From: Gemmatimonadota bacterium
Lineage (GTDB): Bacteria; Gemmatimonadota; Gemmatimonadetes; Gemmatimonadales; Gemmatimonadaceae
NCBI GenBank assembly: GCA_003134685.1
Contig: PLCA01000012.1
Location: 1,211-65,210, forward strand
Direction: 5' to 3'
DNA length: 64,000 nt
Below, piece after piece: positions 26,088-34,757 of the stretch. The notes beneath the pieces were generated by a model, which saw only the letters and a program-made list of their open reading frames with translations, had not been told where the DNA came from and searched no databases. Position 1 is the stretch's first letter. Every line of letters begins with the position of its first letter. Both the position numbers and the translations under genes were made by a program.

Positions 26088-27103
26088 AACCGATTTTAAG
26101 ACTCACGATGTGCCTCAATCTCGCGAGCTGCTCCAACCTGACGCCGCCAAACATGGACCCAATCGCTATCCAGCTGCCGCCTAGCTCATCTCGATTCGTC
26201 CGAGATACGTTGATCCTGACCGTCAGCGACCGCACCGGCTCGCTACATGGCCCCGCATTCCGGTCCTCGCTCGCCACCACGATGCGCACCGCGTTCCCAG
26301 CCGCAGTCATCCTGGAATCGACCGAGGACACTACGGCGCCGCGACGTGTTTTCATCACCGCCACAATCGTCGGATACGGTCCTTCCTGGCAAGACGGACG
26401 GTGGATCGGCCACACCGGAATCGACCTCCTCGTCTTCGATCATCGCGTTTCTGCCGGTAGGCGCCTCGAGAGTTTTATTCGGACGTCGTCGACTTCCGGG
26501 CTTTTCAACAGGGGCAACAAGACTATCGGCGATGTCAGTCGAGCGTCCTTCGATTCGGCGACCAGAGTCGTTGTTGCCTTTCTCGACTCCATCGACGATC
26601 CACGTAACCGCGCAACGCTGCAGTCGACTGCGGAAGTAAGCGAGGCCGAATACGCGCCGTATCTCGCCTCAACAGGGAATGCGTCGCTGGCAGGCAGGGC
26701 GTTTATCAGTTCTGAGGGAGGGAAGGAAAACGTTGCGAAAGGTCAGCCTGTAACCCTGGACCCCGCCACGTCCTCCGCGCGGCGATGGTACCAGCAGTTC
26801 GGCATGGCGTGTGACGCCTTCGACCCATCGGCGTCACCCGACGATCTCTTCCGCCGCACCCACCGCGAGACAGTAACTGATGCCAGCGGCAACTTCACAT
26901 TCGCTGGTGTTCCGCCGGGAACATACTTCGTGCGAACTCGGGTTCTCTGGGATGCCCCAGAGCCGACGGATTTGTTTCATACGATTACAAAGCAGTACGC
27001 GTTGGTTTCGTCAACCGTAACGTTGAAGGAAGCGGAGCAAAAGCAGATCGCCCTGAGTCAAACCGGAAACGCATATCAGCGCTGCCCGAGTCTGAAGCGG
27101 TAA
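26084..27103 (+). CDS. Lipoprotein with a C-terminal carboxypeptidase-regulatory-like domain
   Basis: A 339-aa protein. The signal peptide ends in a lipobox-like LASC at residues 11-14, so it is probably a lipoprotein. The middle, with RRVFITATIVGYGPSWQD and DLLVFDHRVSAGRRLESF, looks beta-rich and is not recognised. The C-terminus (TDASGNFTFAGVPPGTYFVR, near 282) is a CarboxypepD_reg-like beta-sandwich. It overlaps the 36-aa ORF upstream by four bases. The block is closed on the right by tRNA-Ile module elements. Function unknown. Confidence 0.65.
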   Translation: MKPILRLTMCLNLASCSNLTPPNMDPIAIQLPPSSSRFVRDTLILTVSDRTGSLHGPAFRSSLATTMRTAFPAAVILESTEDTTAPRRVFITATIVGYGPSWQDGRWIGHTGIDLLVFDHRVSAGRRLESFIRTSSTSGLFNRGNKTIGDVSRASFDSATRVVVAFLDSIDDPRNRATLQSTAEVSEAEYAPYLASTGNASLAGRAFISSEGGKENVAKGQPVTLDPATSSARRWYQQFGMACDAFDPSASPDDLFRRTHRETVTDASGNFTFAGVPPGTYFVRTRVLWDAPEPTDLFHTITKQYALVSSTVTLKEAEQKQIALSQTGNAYQRCPSLKR

Positions 27104-27202
27104 GTGGGAGGGCACCGAAAGCGGTTTCCCTCATTAGAATGCTGGCCATAGAAGCCAATCAGTAGCCAATCGATAGCAAGGCAGGCCCTCTTTGTCAGAA
27201 TG

Positions 27203-27238
27203 CAGAAACCCCGCTTACGGACGTATCCATAAGCGGGG
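27203..27238 (-). terminator. tRNA-Ile terminator (minus strand)
   Basis: CCCCGCTTA and TAAGCGGGG pair perfectly around a 12-base loop. On the minus strand the stem is followed by TTTCTGC. It lies 17 bases beyond the tRNA-Ile tail; a near copy is at 32590-32625. Confidence 0.7.
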
Positions 27239-27255
27239 CACAAAGTTCTGATTCA

Positions 27256-27300
27256 TGGGCCTGCGAGGAGTTGAACCTCGGACCTCACGCTTATCAGGCG
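27256..27300 (-). other. tRNA-Ile(GAT) 3' fragment
   Basis: Read on the minus strand: CGCCTGATAAGCGTGAGG, T-arm CGAGG-TTCAACT-CCTCG (perfect stem) and CAGGCCCA. The T-stem sequence differs from the copies at 15.7 and 32.7 kb while still pairing, so the copies come from different sources and are not simple duplications. Confidence 0.85.
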
Positions 27301-27432
27301 ACCGTAGGGGAGCAAGAAGTCCGGCAAGAAACCACTAAATCGTTGACGGACAGCGTGATCTGCCGTAGTTGGGCCTTCGGAATGCCGGATAATGTCGGAG
27401 GCAATCGACAGCGGAATCGACAGCAAGACACG
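27287..27432 (-). repeat. Repeat family B, copy 3
   Basis: It shares ACCTCACGCTTATCAGGCGA, AAGAAGTCCGGCAAGAAACC, GTTGACGGACAGCGTGATCT and paired ATCGACAGCGGAATCGACAG with the copies at 15.6, 25.7 and 32.7 kb. Confidence 0.82.
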
Positions 27433-27603
27433 GTCGTCGAAAGTACGTACGACGGAGCCGTTCTTAAGCTATCACCCAGCATCAGGGGGCAAACAGGAAT
27501 TCGGCGAGAAGCCAACACAGGCGCTAACGACCGCTTACCGAGTCGCGACGACGGTTCACCGAAAGGCTGAAGCTCTGTGATATAGGGAGTCGTACGTTGC
27601 AGC

Positions 27604-29793
27604 ATGACTCGGTCTCTCCTCACAGGGGTGTTGCTCGCGGTCGCATCTTTCGCGACTGCTTGGCAGGCGGTAAGCGCACAATCACCCGACAGCGCGCGAT
27701 TCGTCCGTGGGACGGTTCGCGACAATGATGGAGCGCCGATAGCTGGCGTCGATGTGTTTCTGCTCGAATCGCTGGAAGGAGCGACTACAGACTCCGCCGG
27801 CCGATTCACCATCCGCACGATACAGCGCGGAGCGGCGACGATCGTTGCCAGGCGGATAGGGTTTGCACCGACCCAGCGCGCGGTTGATCTCGCGACCGCT
27901 GGCTCCGTCCAGATTTCTCTCGTAAGACAAGCCCCGGTTCTCATCCCCATAACCGTGGTCGCGGGGGCATACACCGCCGGCTCCGAGCGTGGCGCCGTGC
28001 TCAACGCGATTCAGGTGGCATCCACGCCGGGCGCCACGGCGGACATCGCGCGAGCGATCCAAACGCTTCCCGGCGTGCAGAACGTGGATGAGGGTACCGG
28101 GCTTTTCGTGCGTGGCGGCGACGTCAGCGAGACGAAAGTGCTTCTCAACGACGTCGTGATGATCGAGCCCTACAATTACGAGACGCCAACCGGCAACTAC
28201 ACCGTAACCGTCGATCCATTCCTGCTCGACGGGATTTTCTTTTCGTCCGGTGGATTCGGAGCTCGGTACGGCAACATCCTCTCAGGCGTCGCCGATCTTC
28301 GCACTCAGGGCCGCCCGGTTCAGACGTCCGTTGTCGCTACAGCCGGACTTGCTGCTGTTTCAGCGGGACTCAACCTCGCGCTCCCTCATGGCGTCGGGAC
28401 GCACGCGACTGCAACACGAAGCGACACGCGACCAATGTTCAAGCTGAATGGCAGCACCCGCTCCTATTCGCCGGCGCCGAACGGCACGGACTTTAGCGGC
28501 AGTGCCATCTGGAAATATCGGCCGAGCGCCGAGTTCAAGTCATTCGGCATCGTGCGCCACAGTGCACTCGGAATCGAGCCGAGCGATCCGTCTGCGTCGG
28601 GCGGATATGCTGCTGACTTCCGCAGCTCGATGTATCAAACCGGCTGGAAGGATCTCTTCGGCGCCGTCGCGCCGACCATCAGCGTCTCCTCCGCCCAGAC
28701 ACACCGCGCTGAAGAATTCGGCGCCTTCACACTCGGCGACATCGAGCGCTCGACCCAGCTTTTCGCGCAGACAGCGTGGACTGCCGCAAATGCGCTCACG
28801 CTGCGCACTGGTGTGGATGCGGAATGGCGCAGCGCCCGATTCGTTGGAAGAGTGCCAAGCGTGGGACTCACGAAGTTCGATTCGAAAACTTCTGGCGCCA
28901 GGAACGGTCTGTTCGTCGAATCGGATTTCCAGCCGGTGAACGCCCTGAGGCTGGTGACGGGAATCCGCAGTGACCGCTCCTCATTCACCAATGTTCGAAC
29001 GGTTGATCCGCGCGTCTCGGCCGCGCTTCGAGTTGGAGGCAGTGCCACGATCACATCCGCGTGGGGAGTCTATCACCAGGTTCCAGATCCGCTCTACTTC
29101 GACGCCGCCCTGGGTCGACCCGGGCTCGCGCCGATGTCTGCGCGCCAGGCTGTGATCGGGGCGCAGCTCGGGGACGATGCCAACATTGCCCGCGTAGAGC
29201 TGTACGACAAGCAATATCACGATCTGGCGCAGCTGTCGCTCGACAGAGTCGTGGTCGGTGGTGGAACGGGCTCGAGCCACGGTGCAGACCTCTTTCTCAA
29301 GGGCGCCATTCCAGGAATTCTCGGCGGCAGAGTGTCGTACAGCTTCGTCGACGCGAACAGAACGGATCCGACGAGCGGACTCCGGGCCCGAGCGCCCTTC
29401 GATGTCACGCATTCCCTCACCGTTGTCGCGGAGAAGAATTTCGGGATTGGCTGGAACGCCAGCGGCGCGTTCCGCTACGCGACCGGAAAGCCGTACACGC
29501 CCGTCACCGGTGCGACGTTCGATCAAACGCGTCAGCTGTGGGTGCCGAGTTACGGCCCGCCATTCTCCCAGCGCCTCACGCCGCTCCAGCGAGTAGACCT
29601 CTCGATCAGCCGCTTCATACCATTGTCCCCGGAGTCATTCCTCGTCGTGTTCGCCTCAGTCAACAACCTCTTCGATCGGGTGAACGTCTTCGAGTATCGC
29701 TACAGTAGCGACTACACGCAGCGCATTCCCGTTCGAAGCCTGTTCAATCGCTCGTACTATGTGGGCGGCAGTATCTCGTTCGCTCGGCAGTAA
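27604..29793 (+). CDS. TonB-dependent outer-membrane receptor with N-terminal carboxypeptidase-like domain
   Basis: A 729-aa protein. A signal peptide (to VSAQ) is followed by a CarboxypepD_reg domain (residues 32-115; GTVRDNDGAPIAGVDVFLLE, TDSAGRFTIRTIQRGAATIV), a plug domain (140-250; LPGVQNVDEGTGLFVRGGDV, FGARYGNILSGVADLRT) and a C-terminal 22-strand-type beta barrel. It probably imports a ligand across the outer membrane using TonB; the substrate cannot be read. Next to it are a TPR protein and a LytS/LytTR pair, all rightward, so a signal-regulated uptake unit is likely. Confidence 0.93.
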   Translation: MTRSLLTGVLLAVASFATAWQAVSAQSPDSARFVRGTVRDNDGAPIAGVDVFLLESLEGATTDSAGRFTIRTIQRGAATIVARRIGFAPTQRAVDLATAGSVQISLVRQAPVLIPITVVAGAYTAGSERGAVLNAIQVASTPGATADIARAIQTLPGVQNVDEGTGLFVRGGDVSETKVLLNDVVMIEPYNYETPTGNYTVTVDPFLLDGIFFSSGGFGARYGNILSGVADLRTQGRPVQTSVVATAGLAAVSAGLNLALPHGVGTHATATRSDTRPMFKLNGSTRSYSPAPNGTDFSGSAIWKYRPSAEFKSFGIVRHSALGIEPSDPSASGGYAADFRSSMYQTGWKDLFGAVAPTISVSSAQTHRAEEFGAFTLGDIERSTQLFAQTAWTAANALTLRTGVDAEWRSARFVGRVPSVGLTKFDSKTSGARNGLFVESDFQPVNALRLVTGIRSDRSSFTNVRTVDPRVSAALRVGGSATITSAWGVYHQVPDPLYFDAALGRPGLAPMSARQAVIGAQLGDDANIARVELYDKQYHDLAQLSLDRVVVGGGTGSSHGADLFLKGAIPGILGGRVSYSFVDANRTDPTSGLRARAPFDVTHSLTVVAEKNFGIGWNASGAFRYATGKPYTPVTGATFDQTRQLWVPSYGPPFSQRLTPLQRVDLSISRFIPLSPESFLVVFASVNNLFDRVNVFEYRYSSDYTQRIPVRSLFNRSYYVGGSISFARQ

Positions 29794-29801
29794 CCACAAC
29801 G

Positions 29802-30614
29802 ATGTCCTCCAGTAAACCTCAACTCCAAGGATTCAAAGTGAGCAACAAGACTCTTTCGCTAGTAGCCGCTTCGGCACTCGTGATTTCCGGCGCTGCATTC
29901 GCGCAGGCGCCTGCGCTCACCGGCGCCAGCAAATGGACGGACTCCGCCGCTCACGAGATCGACGCCGCCACGGACGCTGGGGATCTGACGCGGCTTCGCA
30001 GCGCGAGGACTCTTCTCGACCGCGCGCTCGTGGCATTTCCCAATGATGCTTTGCTGCTTCACTACAAAGGTTACGAGCTCCATCGCGAGGCATCTCTCCA
30101 AGAGGGTCTCGGACACCGTAACGAGGTTGAGCCTCTGCTCGATCAAGCACGAACGGTTCTCGAGCAATCGCTGGCGGTAAAACCGATGCCAGAGACCCAC
30201 GCGCTGCTGTCGTCGGTGTTGGGCAGGTCGATCGGCTTCCACCCACTGAAGGCGATGTTTCTCGGACCTGAGTCCGGATCACAGATGACATCCGCGATCG
30301 CGCTTGGCCCAAACAACCCCCGGGTGTGGCTGCTGAGAGGCATCGGTGCGATGTTCACCCCGTCCCAGTTCGGAGGCGGAATGTCGGAAGCCGAGAAGCA
30401 CTTGAAGAAAGCGGCGGAGCTGTTCGAGACGGATCATCCGGTTCCGCCCGCCCCTTCGTGGGGAAGAGCGGAAGTCTACGCCTGGCTTGGTCAGGTCTAT
30501 CAGAAGCAGAACAAGCCCGACGACGCCACTGCTGCCTACAACAAGGCGCTGGCGATCGATCCCCAATTCAATTGGGTACGAAATGTGTTGCTCCCCTCAG
30601 TGAAGCCGCGCTAG
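29802..30614 (+). CDS. Secreted TPR-repeat protein
   Basis: A 270-aa protein (258 aa from GTG 29838, which gives a cleaner signal peptide, NKTLSLVAASALVISGAAFAQ). The mature part is helical with tetratricopeptide repeats: LLHYKGYELHREASLQEGLG, and at the C-terminus VYAWLGQVYQKQNKPDDATA followed by a conserved ALAIDPQ. It lies eight bases after the TonB receptor stop, so it is probably in the same operon as a periplasmic scaffold. Confidence 0.8.
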   Translation: MSSSKPQLQGFKVSNKTLSLVAASALVISGAAFAQAPALTGASKWTDSAAHEIDAATDAGDLTRLRSARTLLDRALVAFPNDALLLHYKGYELHREASLQEGLGHRNEVEPLLDQARTVLEQSLAVKPMPETHALLSSVLGRSIGFHPLKAMFLGPESGSQMTSAIALGPNNPRVWLLRGIGAMFTPSQFGGGMSEAEKHLKKAAELFETDHPVPPAPSWGRAEVYAWLGQVYQKQNKPDDATAAYNKALAIDPQFNWVRNVLLPSVKPR

Positions 30615-30624
30615 AATCTCTGTT

Positions 30625-31779
30625 GTGACAGAAGACAAAGAGACGACGACCGCGTCGTCGCGCGCTCGAAACTGGCTACTGTACGCGAGCGCCTGGGTTC
30701 CAGTCGCCGCCGCCTATGCGCAGCTGATCGGTCGCGAGCGCGGCACCTCGGGCTGGAACGCCAAATACTCCGGCGTCGACTACGCGATCATACCCGCTCT
30801 ACTCGGCGTCGCCGTCTGGTGGCTGACGGGACGGGTGCGGTGGCCGGCCAGAAATCCCCTTCTTTTCTTCGCGCTGCACCTTGTTTTCGCTACGATTTAC
30901 AGCGCGGCGTGGCTGGTTCTCGTGTTCGGCTCGATCGCGACGGGAGCTGGCTGGAGCGGCGCTGTGGCGACCACGCGGACGTTCGCCGGCTGGCAGATGG
31001 TTACCGGTTTCTGGACGTACGGGGTAATTGCCGGCATCGCTTACGCAATTCGCATCACGAAGAGCCTGAGAGAGAAGGAAGCAGCGAGGGCTCGCGCTGA
31101 AGCCGCTCGCGTCACTGCGGAGTTGAGTGCACTTCGTGGTCAGCTGAATCCTCACTTCCTTTTCAATACGCTTCACACCGTCATCGCTCTCGTCAGGCGC
31201 GATCCACACAAGGCTGAAGCAGCGCTGGAGCAGTTTGGCGAGATGCTTCGCTACGTTCTCGAACTCAATCGGACGAAGCAGGAGGATGTGCAGCTCGCCG
31301 ATGAAATCGAGTTCGTCAGGAATTTTCTGGCGCTCGAGCAATTGCGACTTACGGATCGCCTCCGCGTCGTCGAGAAAATCAGTCCGGACACCCTCGACTG
31401 CGTCATCCCTTCCCTGACGCTGCAGCCGCTGGTCGAGAACGCGGTGAAGTACGCCATCGCCCCGCGTGTCGAGGGAGGTCGGATCACGATTTCCTCCTGG
31501 CTCGAGGGCTCTTCGCTGGTGCTCGAGGTTGCGGACGATGGTCCGGGGTTCAGTGAGAGTGCCGCGAGCGGAACCGGGGTCGGCTTGCGCGCCGTCAGGC
31601 AGCGGCTCGAGACGCGCCATTCTGGGGAGAGCACTTTCGAGATCAAGTCGGCTCGCGGCGCCGGCTTCACCGTGCGGCTGTCGCTGCCGGCCCGCTCCGG
31701 GGCCGCAGTCCCATCCTTGAGATCGCTCCGACCGCCGGCTGCGCGCCCTGCCGGCTCTCTGGAGAGCGCCGTCGGATGA
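30625..31779 (+). CDS. LytS/YehU-type membrane sensor histidine kinase
   Basis: A 384-aa kinase starting at GTG 30625. About four predicted TM helices occupy residues 15-145, followed by a coiled coil and the His_kinase domain LRGQLNPHFLFNTLHTVIAL (phospho-His near 176), TLQPLVENAVKYAI (N box) and ADDGPGFSES with GVGLRAVRQRLE. Its last four bases overlap the LytTR regulator (ATGA), making a cognate pair. Confidence 0.93.
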   Translation: MTEDKETTTASSRARNWLLYASAWVPVAAAYAQLIGRERGTSGWNAKYSGVDYAIIPALLGVAVWWLTGRVRWPARNPLLFFALHLVFATIYSAAWLVLVFGSIATGAGWSGAVATTRTFAGWQMVTGFWTYGVIAGIAYAIRITKSLREKEAARARAEAARVTAELSALRGQLNPHFLFNTLHTVIALVRRDPHKAEAALEQFGEMLRYVLELNRTKQEDVQLADEIEFVRNFLALEQLRLTDRLRVVEKISPDTLDCVIPSLTLQPLVENAVKYAIAPRVEGGRITISSWLEGSSLVLEVADDGPGFSESAASGTGVGLRAVRQRLETRHSGESTFEIKSARGAGFTVRLSLPARSGAAVPSLRSLRPPAARPAGSLESAVG

Positions 31780-32516
31780 AGACCCGTGCGTTGATCGTCG
31801 AGGACGAGCGGATTTCGCGCGAGAGGCTGAGCGAGCTTCTGGAGCACGTGGAGTGGATCGAGTGCGTTGGCGAGGCGGCAGACGGAATTTCCGCGGTCCG
31901 CATGATTGACGAAATGCAGCCCGACCTGGTTTTCCTCGACATCGAAATGCCCGGGATGACGGGTATCGAGGTTCTGAGTCGAATCACGCACGATCCCGCG
32001 ATCGTTTTCACGACGGCGTACGATCGCTACGCCGTCACGGCGTTCGAGCTCGAGGCGCTCGACTATCTGCTCAAGCCTTTCGGATCAAAGCGACTTGCGG
32101 CGACGCTGGAGCGCGTGAAAAAGAGCCTGGACGGAGGAGGAGAGGTCTCGGTGGCCGAGCGCGCACGCGCGGCTCTCGGAGGTCGGGAGCCCTTCTCGCG
32201 CATTTTCGTGCGGGACCGGGGTCGGATCATCCCGATCGCCGTCGATGGCATCGACCGACTCGAAGCGGAAGACGACTACGTCGGAGTTCACAGTGGGGGG
32301 AAGCGGTATCTCGTCTATCTCACCATGAGCGAATTCGAAGCGCGACTCGATCCTCAGCGCTTCGTGAGGATTCATCGATCCCACATCGTGAATCTCGACA
32401 AGGTTGCGGCCTTCCTGCCCGAAGACGGTGGCCGGTTGTCGATCGAAATGAAGGATGGAACGAAGCTGAGTGCGAGCCGGACCCGGGCTAGGGAGTTGAG
32501 GCATTTAGCGATCTAG
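31776..32516 (+). CDS. LytTR-family response regulator
   Basis: A 246-aa regulator. The REC domain (1-120) has acidic pocket VEDERI, phospho-acceptor Asp in LVFLDIEMPGMTG and Lys in YLLKPFG. The LytTR DNA-binding domain (140-246) has IDRLEAEDDYVGVHSGGKRY and FVRIHRSHIVNLDKVA. It is translationally coupled to the LytS-type kinase. Direct repeats of about 12 bp near the TonB gene would be expected as target sites, but I cannot point to a convincing pair. Confidence 0.95.
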   Translation: MKTRALIVEDERISRERLSELLEHVEWIECVGEAADGISAVRMIDEMQPDLVFLDIEMPGMTGIEVLSRITHDPAIVFTTAYDRYAVTAFELEALDYLLKPFGSKRLAATLERVKKSLDGGGEVSVAERARAALGGREPFSRIFVRDRGRIIPIAVDGIDRLEAEDDYVGVHSGGKRYLVYLTMSEFEARLDPQRFVRIHRSHIVNLDKVAAFLPEDGGRLSIEMKDGTKLSASRTRARELRHLAI

Positions 32517-32524
32517 CCGGATCT

Positions 32525-32575
32525 CGGTAGCCAACCCACAGCAGGAACCGACAGCAGGAACCGACAGCAGACCCA
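32525..32575 (-). repeat. Arm-type tandem direct repeats
   Basis: Three units of CAACCCACAGCAG / GAACCGACAGCAG / GAACCGACAGCAG lie between the LytTR stop and the tRNA terminator, in the position expected of integrase arm-binding sites. Confidence 0.6.
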
Positions 32576-32589
32576 ATTTGGACAGGATG

Positions 32590-32625
32590 CAGAAACCCCG
32601 CCTATGGATGTATCCATAAGCGGGG
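32590..32625 (-). terminator. tRNA-Ile terminator, second copy (minus strand)
   Basis: CCCCGCCTATGGATG and CATAAGCGGGG form the same hairpin as at 27203-27238, with TTTCTGC on the minus strand. It follows the tRNA-Ile tail by about 18 bases. Confidence 0.7.
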
Positions 32626-32642
32626 CAAGAAATTCTGATTCA

Positions 32643-32687
32643 TGGGCCTGGGTAGAGTTGAACTACCGACCTCACGCTTATCAGGCG
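32643..32687 (-). other. tRNA-Ile(GAT) 3' fragment
   Basis: Minus strand: CGCCTGATAAGCGTGAGG, T-arm GGTAG-TTCAACT-CTACC (perfect stem) and CAGGCCCA. With the copy at 27256 it brackets the TonB-TPR-LytS-LytTR block of about 5.3 kb in direct orientation. Confidence 0.87.
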
Positions 32688-32815
32688 ACCGAAGAGGAGT
32701 AAGAAGTCCGGCAAGAAATCGTTAAATCGTTGACGGACAGCGTGATCTGCTGGTGTTTACCCTCGCGATGCCGGATAATGTCGTACTCAATCGACAGCGC
32801 AATCGCGGCTGTTAT
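32674..32815 (-). repeat. Repeat family B, copy 4
   Basis: It carries GAGTAAGAAGTCCGGCAAGA, GTTGACGGACAGCGTGATCT, GATGCCGGATAATGTCG and CAATCGACAGC. The same order and orientation as 27287-27432. Confidence 0.82.
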
Positions 32816-32888
32816 CGGCTTTCGATACTCCATCGGATTTTCTGCGGTGATGGTGTTGACGGGTATATAGACAAGCCGGGTTTCCGCT

Positions 32889-33161
32889 TCACCCCGTCAC
32901 ATTTGTGCAGGAGTGGAAACTAAAAACTAAGTTATCCGTATTGTCGGCAACACCCTTTCCCAGGACACCTGTCATGCCGTCGGACACATCCACCGAACCA
33001 TCCCCACTCTTCGGCGCCCGGATGGCCGGCGCGTTGTGGCTGACCGTCGAAGATGAATCTCGATGGATCAGCGAGGTTCGCATCGCCTCGTCGCAATTGG
33101 CGCCAGTGGAGCCCTGAGATGCCATGACATACGCCACTGACGCCAGCACAAGACAAACCAA
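32889..33161 (-). CDS. Possible small secreted protein
   Basis: A 90-aa frame from TTG 33161 with a hydrophobic start (LVCLVLASVAYVMASQGSTG) that could be a signal peptide, then a Ser/Asp-rich chain ending FSFHSCTNVTG. There are two Cys residues near the ends of the mature part. No family recognised and no strong ribosome-binding site; it may be chance. Confidence 0.3.
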   Translation of the reverse strand: MVCLVLASVAYVMASQGSTGANCDEAMRTSLIHRDSSSTVSHNAPAIRAPKSGDGSVDVSDGMTGVLGKGVADNTDNLVFSFHSCTNVTG

Positions 33162-33236
33162 ATGACTGCGTGCGGTGTCATAAGGTCGTTCGATGCAATC
33201 ATGGGCCGTCCACTCTGCAAACCCTGAGGTGATGCG

Positions 33237-34721
33237 ATGCAAACCAGCCATTTCGTCTCGGCACTCGTTCTGACGGCGACACTCGCGTGCCCGCATGCTG
33301 CGCGAGCTCAACTGAGCCGAGTCTACCCAGGTGGCATGCATCAATACGTGGTGAACAGCGAGATGCAGCTTCCCTCTGTGACGCACTATTCTCTCAAGAT
33401 TCGTCTGTTCCCAGAGGAGGGAAAACTTGAAGTAGTCGCGACGATGACTGTGACAAATAAAACGGGCCAACCAATGTCTGACCTGCCATTCCTACTTTAT
33501 CGGCTGCTCGAGATTCAAAGAGTCAGCGACGAAAATGGATTGCCAATCAAGTTTGAGCAAACGATCGTTAAGGTTGGAGAGAGCAATCTTCAGGCAAGTC
33601 TCACCAGGCTTCGCCTAGCGGAACCAATCGCTTCCGGAGCAAGCATTCGCGTCGCGATTGCCTATCGAGGCTCGATCTTTGGCTATCCCGAAGTTATGAG
33701 CTACGTAAACGACCGCGTGAGCGAGAAATATTCGCTGATCCGCCCCGATGCTCTGGCGTATCCAATGCTGGCTGAGCCGACGTTCGAAAGTCTGCGGAAA
33801 GCCTACGGTATCGATGTGCCTTTTACCTATGATCTCGCAGTGACTGTTCCCGATGAATATCTCGTCGCCTGCGGAGGAGCGCCACTGACGGCGTCAACCA
33901 AAGAGGGTCTCACTACGTTCTCGTTCAAGAGCAAAGTGCCAACCTCGCGCATCGATATTGCAGCGGCGCAGTTCAAAGTGCTCAAAGACGAGACGAAGAA
34001 ACTTGCCGTTTATGTCTTACCAGAGGACGAGAAGAACGCAATTGAGATTCTGAAGGGGACCAGCCGGGCGGTCTCGCTTTACTCGACCATGTTTGGCGAG
34101 TTGAAGGATTATCAGGGCTACACCGTGATCGAGGTTCCAGATGGTTGGGGCTCGCAGGCGTCGGATTACTACTTTCTACAAACCGCAGCGGCGTTCAAAG
34201 ACCTAAAGAGAATCCTCGAGGTCTATCACGAGATTGCCCACAGTTGGAATGCGAAAGCCAAGCCGGAAGTCCGGAACACGCGTTGGTTCGACGAGGCGTT
34301 CGCAATGTACTTTCAGGCGCTCGCGCTGAGAGAATTCGAGGGTGAGCAGGCATATCTGGCAGAGATGGATCGAGATCGCGATTCCTTTATCAAGCGCGCG
34401 CAGAAAGATAAGAAGAACTTCGAAACGCCGATTGCCGAATATGGTAAGTATGACCTCGGCGGCAACTCTTACAACAAAGGCGCGTGGTCGTTGTATGTAC
34501 TTCATCAGCTCGTGGGTGAAGAACAGTTCAAACAAATTGTTAGAACGTTCGTCACGGAGTTTCGCGAGAAGCCCGCAGATTTCAAAGATGTTCAACTAGT
34601 AGCCGAACGGATTTCGCACAGGAATCTGGACAAGTATTTTCAGGAATGGTTCTACACCAGCGGATCTTCTCAACTGTTGGTTGATAGGGTCTCCGTGACC
34701 GAGATCGTGAAAAGGTATTGA
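33237..34721 (+). CDS. Secreted M1-family zinc metallopeptidase
   Basis: A 494-aa gluzincin. A signal peptide (MQTSHFVSALVLTATLACPH to RAQ) puts it outside the cytoplasm. The catalytic HEIAHSWN (HExxH near residue 331) is followed by TRWFDEAFAMYF with the third Zn-ligand Glu, as in M1 aminopeptidases. The N-terminal 200 residues are the M1 beta-domain; the usual GAMEN exopeptidase motif is not obvious (VPDGWGSQASDYY stands in its place), so exopeptidase activity is uncertain. It pairs with an M28 peptidase 36 bp downstream. Confidence 0.9.
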   Translation: MQTSHFVSALVLTATLACPHAARAQLSRVYPGGMHQYVVNSEMQLPSVTHYSLKIRLFPEEGKLEVVATMTVTNKTGQPMSDLPFLLYRLLEIQRVSDENGLPIKFEQTIVKVGESNLQASLTRLRLAEPIASGASIRVAIAYRGSIFGYPEVMSYVNDRVSEKYSLIRPDALAYPMLAEPTFESLRKAYGIDVPFTYDLAVTVPDEYLVACGGAPLTASTKEGLTTFSFKSKVPTSRIDIAAAQFKVLKDETKKLAVYVLPEDEKNAIEILKGTSRAVSLYSTMFGELKDYQGYTVIEVPDGWGSQASDYYFLQTAAAFKDLKRILEVYHEIAHSWNAKAKPEVRNTRWFDEAFAMYFQALALREFEGEQAYLAEMDRDRDSFIKRAQKDKKNFETPIAEYGKYDLGGNSYNKGAWSLYVLHQLVGEEQFKQIVRTFVTEFREKPADFKDVQLVAERISHRNLDKYFQEWFYTSGSSQLLVDRVSVTEIVKRY

Positions 34722-34757
34722 GAAATTAATCTTGAAGAAACCCCGAGGGTTACCGAC

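Larger units (their letters stand above)
27104..27603. other. Noncoding module between lipoprotein and TonB receptor genes
   Basis: From left to right: paired GCCAATCAGTAGCCAATCGATAG repeats (27153-27175, two 11-bp units), a tRNA terminator, a tRNA-Ile tail and family-B copy 3. The last 170 bases before the TonB receptor gene contain no gene or clear promoter. Confidence 0.6.

Noticed and set aside
32905-33117. 70-aa plus-strand frame before the M1 peptidase
   Set aside because: No family, no ribosome-binding site, and it overlaps a minus-strand frame that has a more signal-like start; neither is firmly supported.
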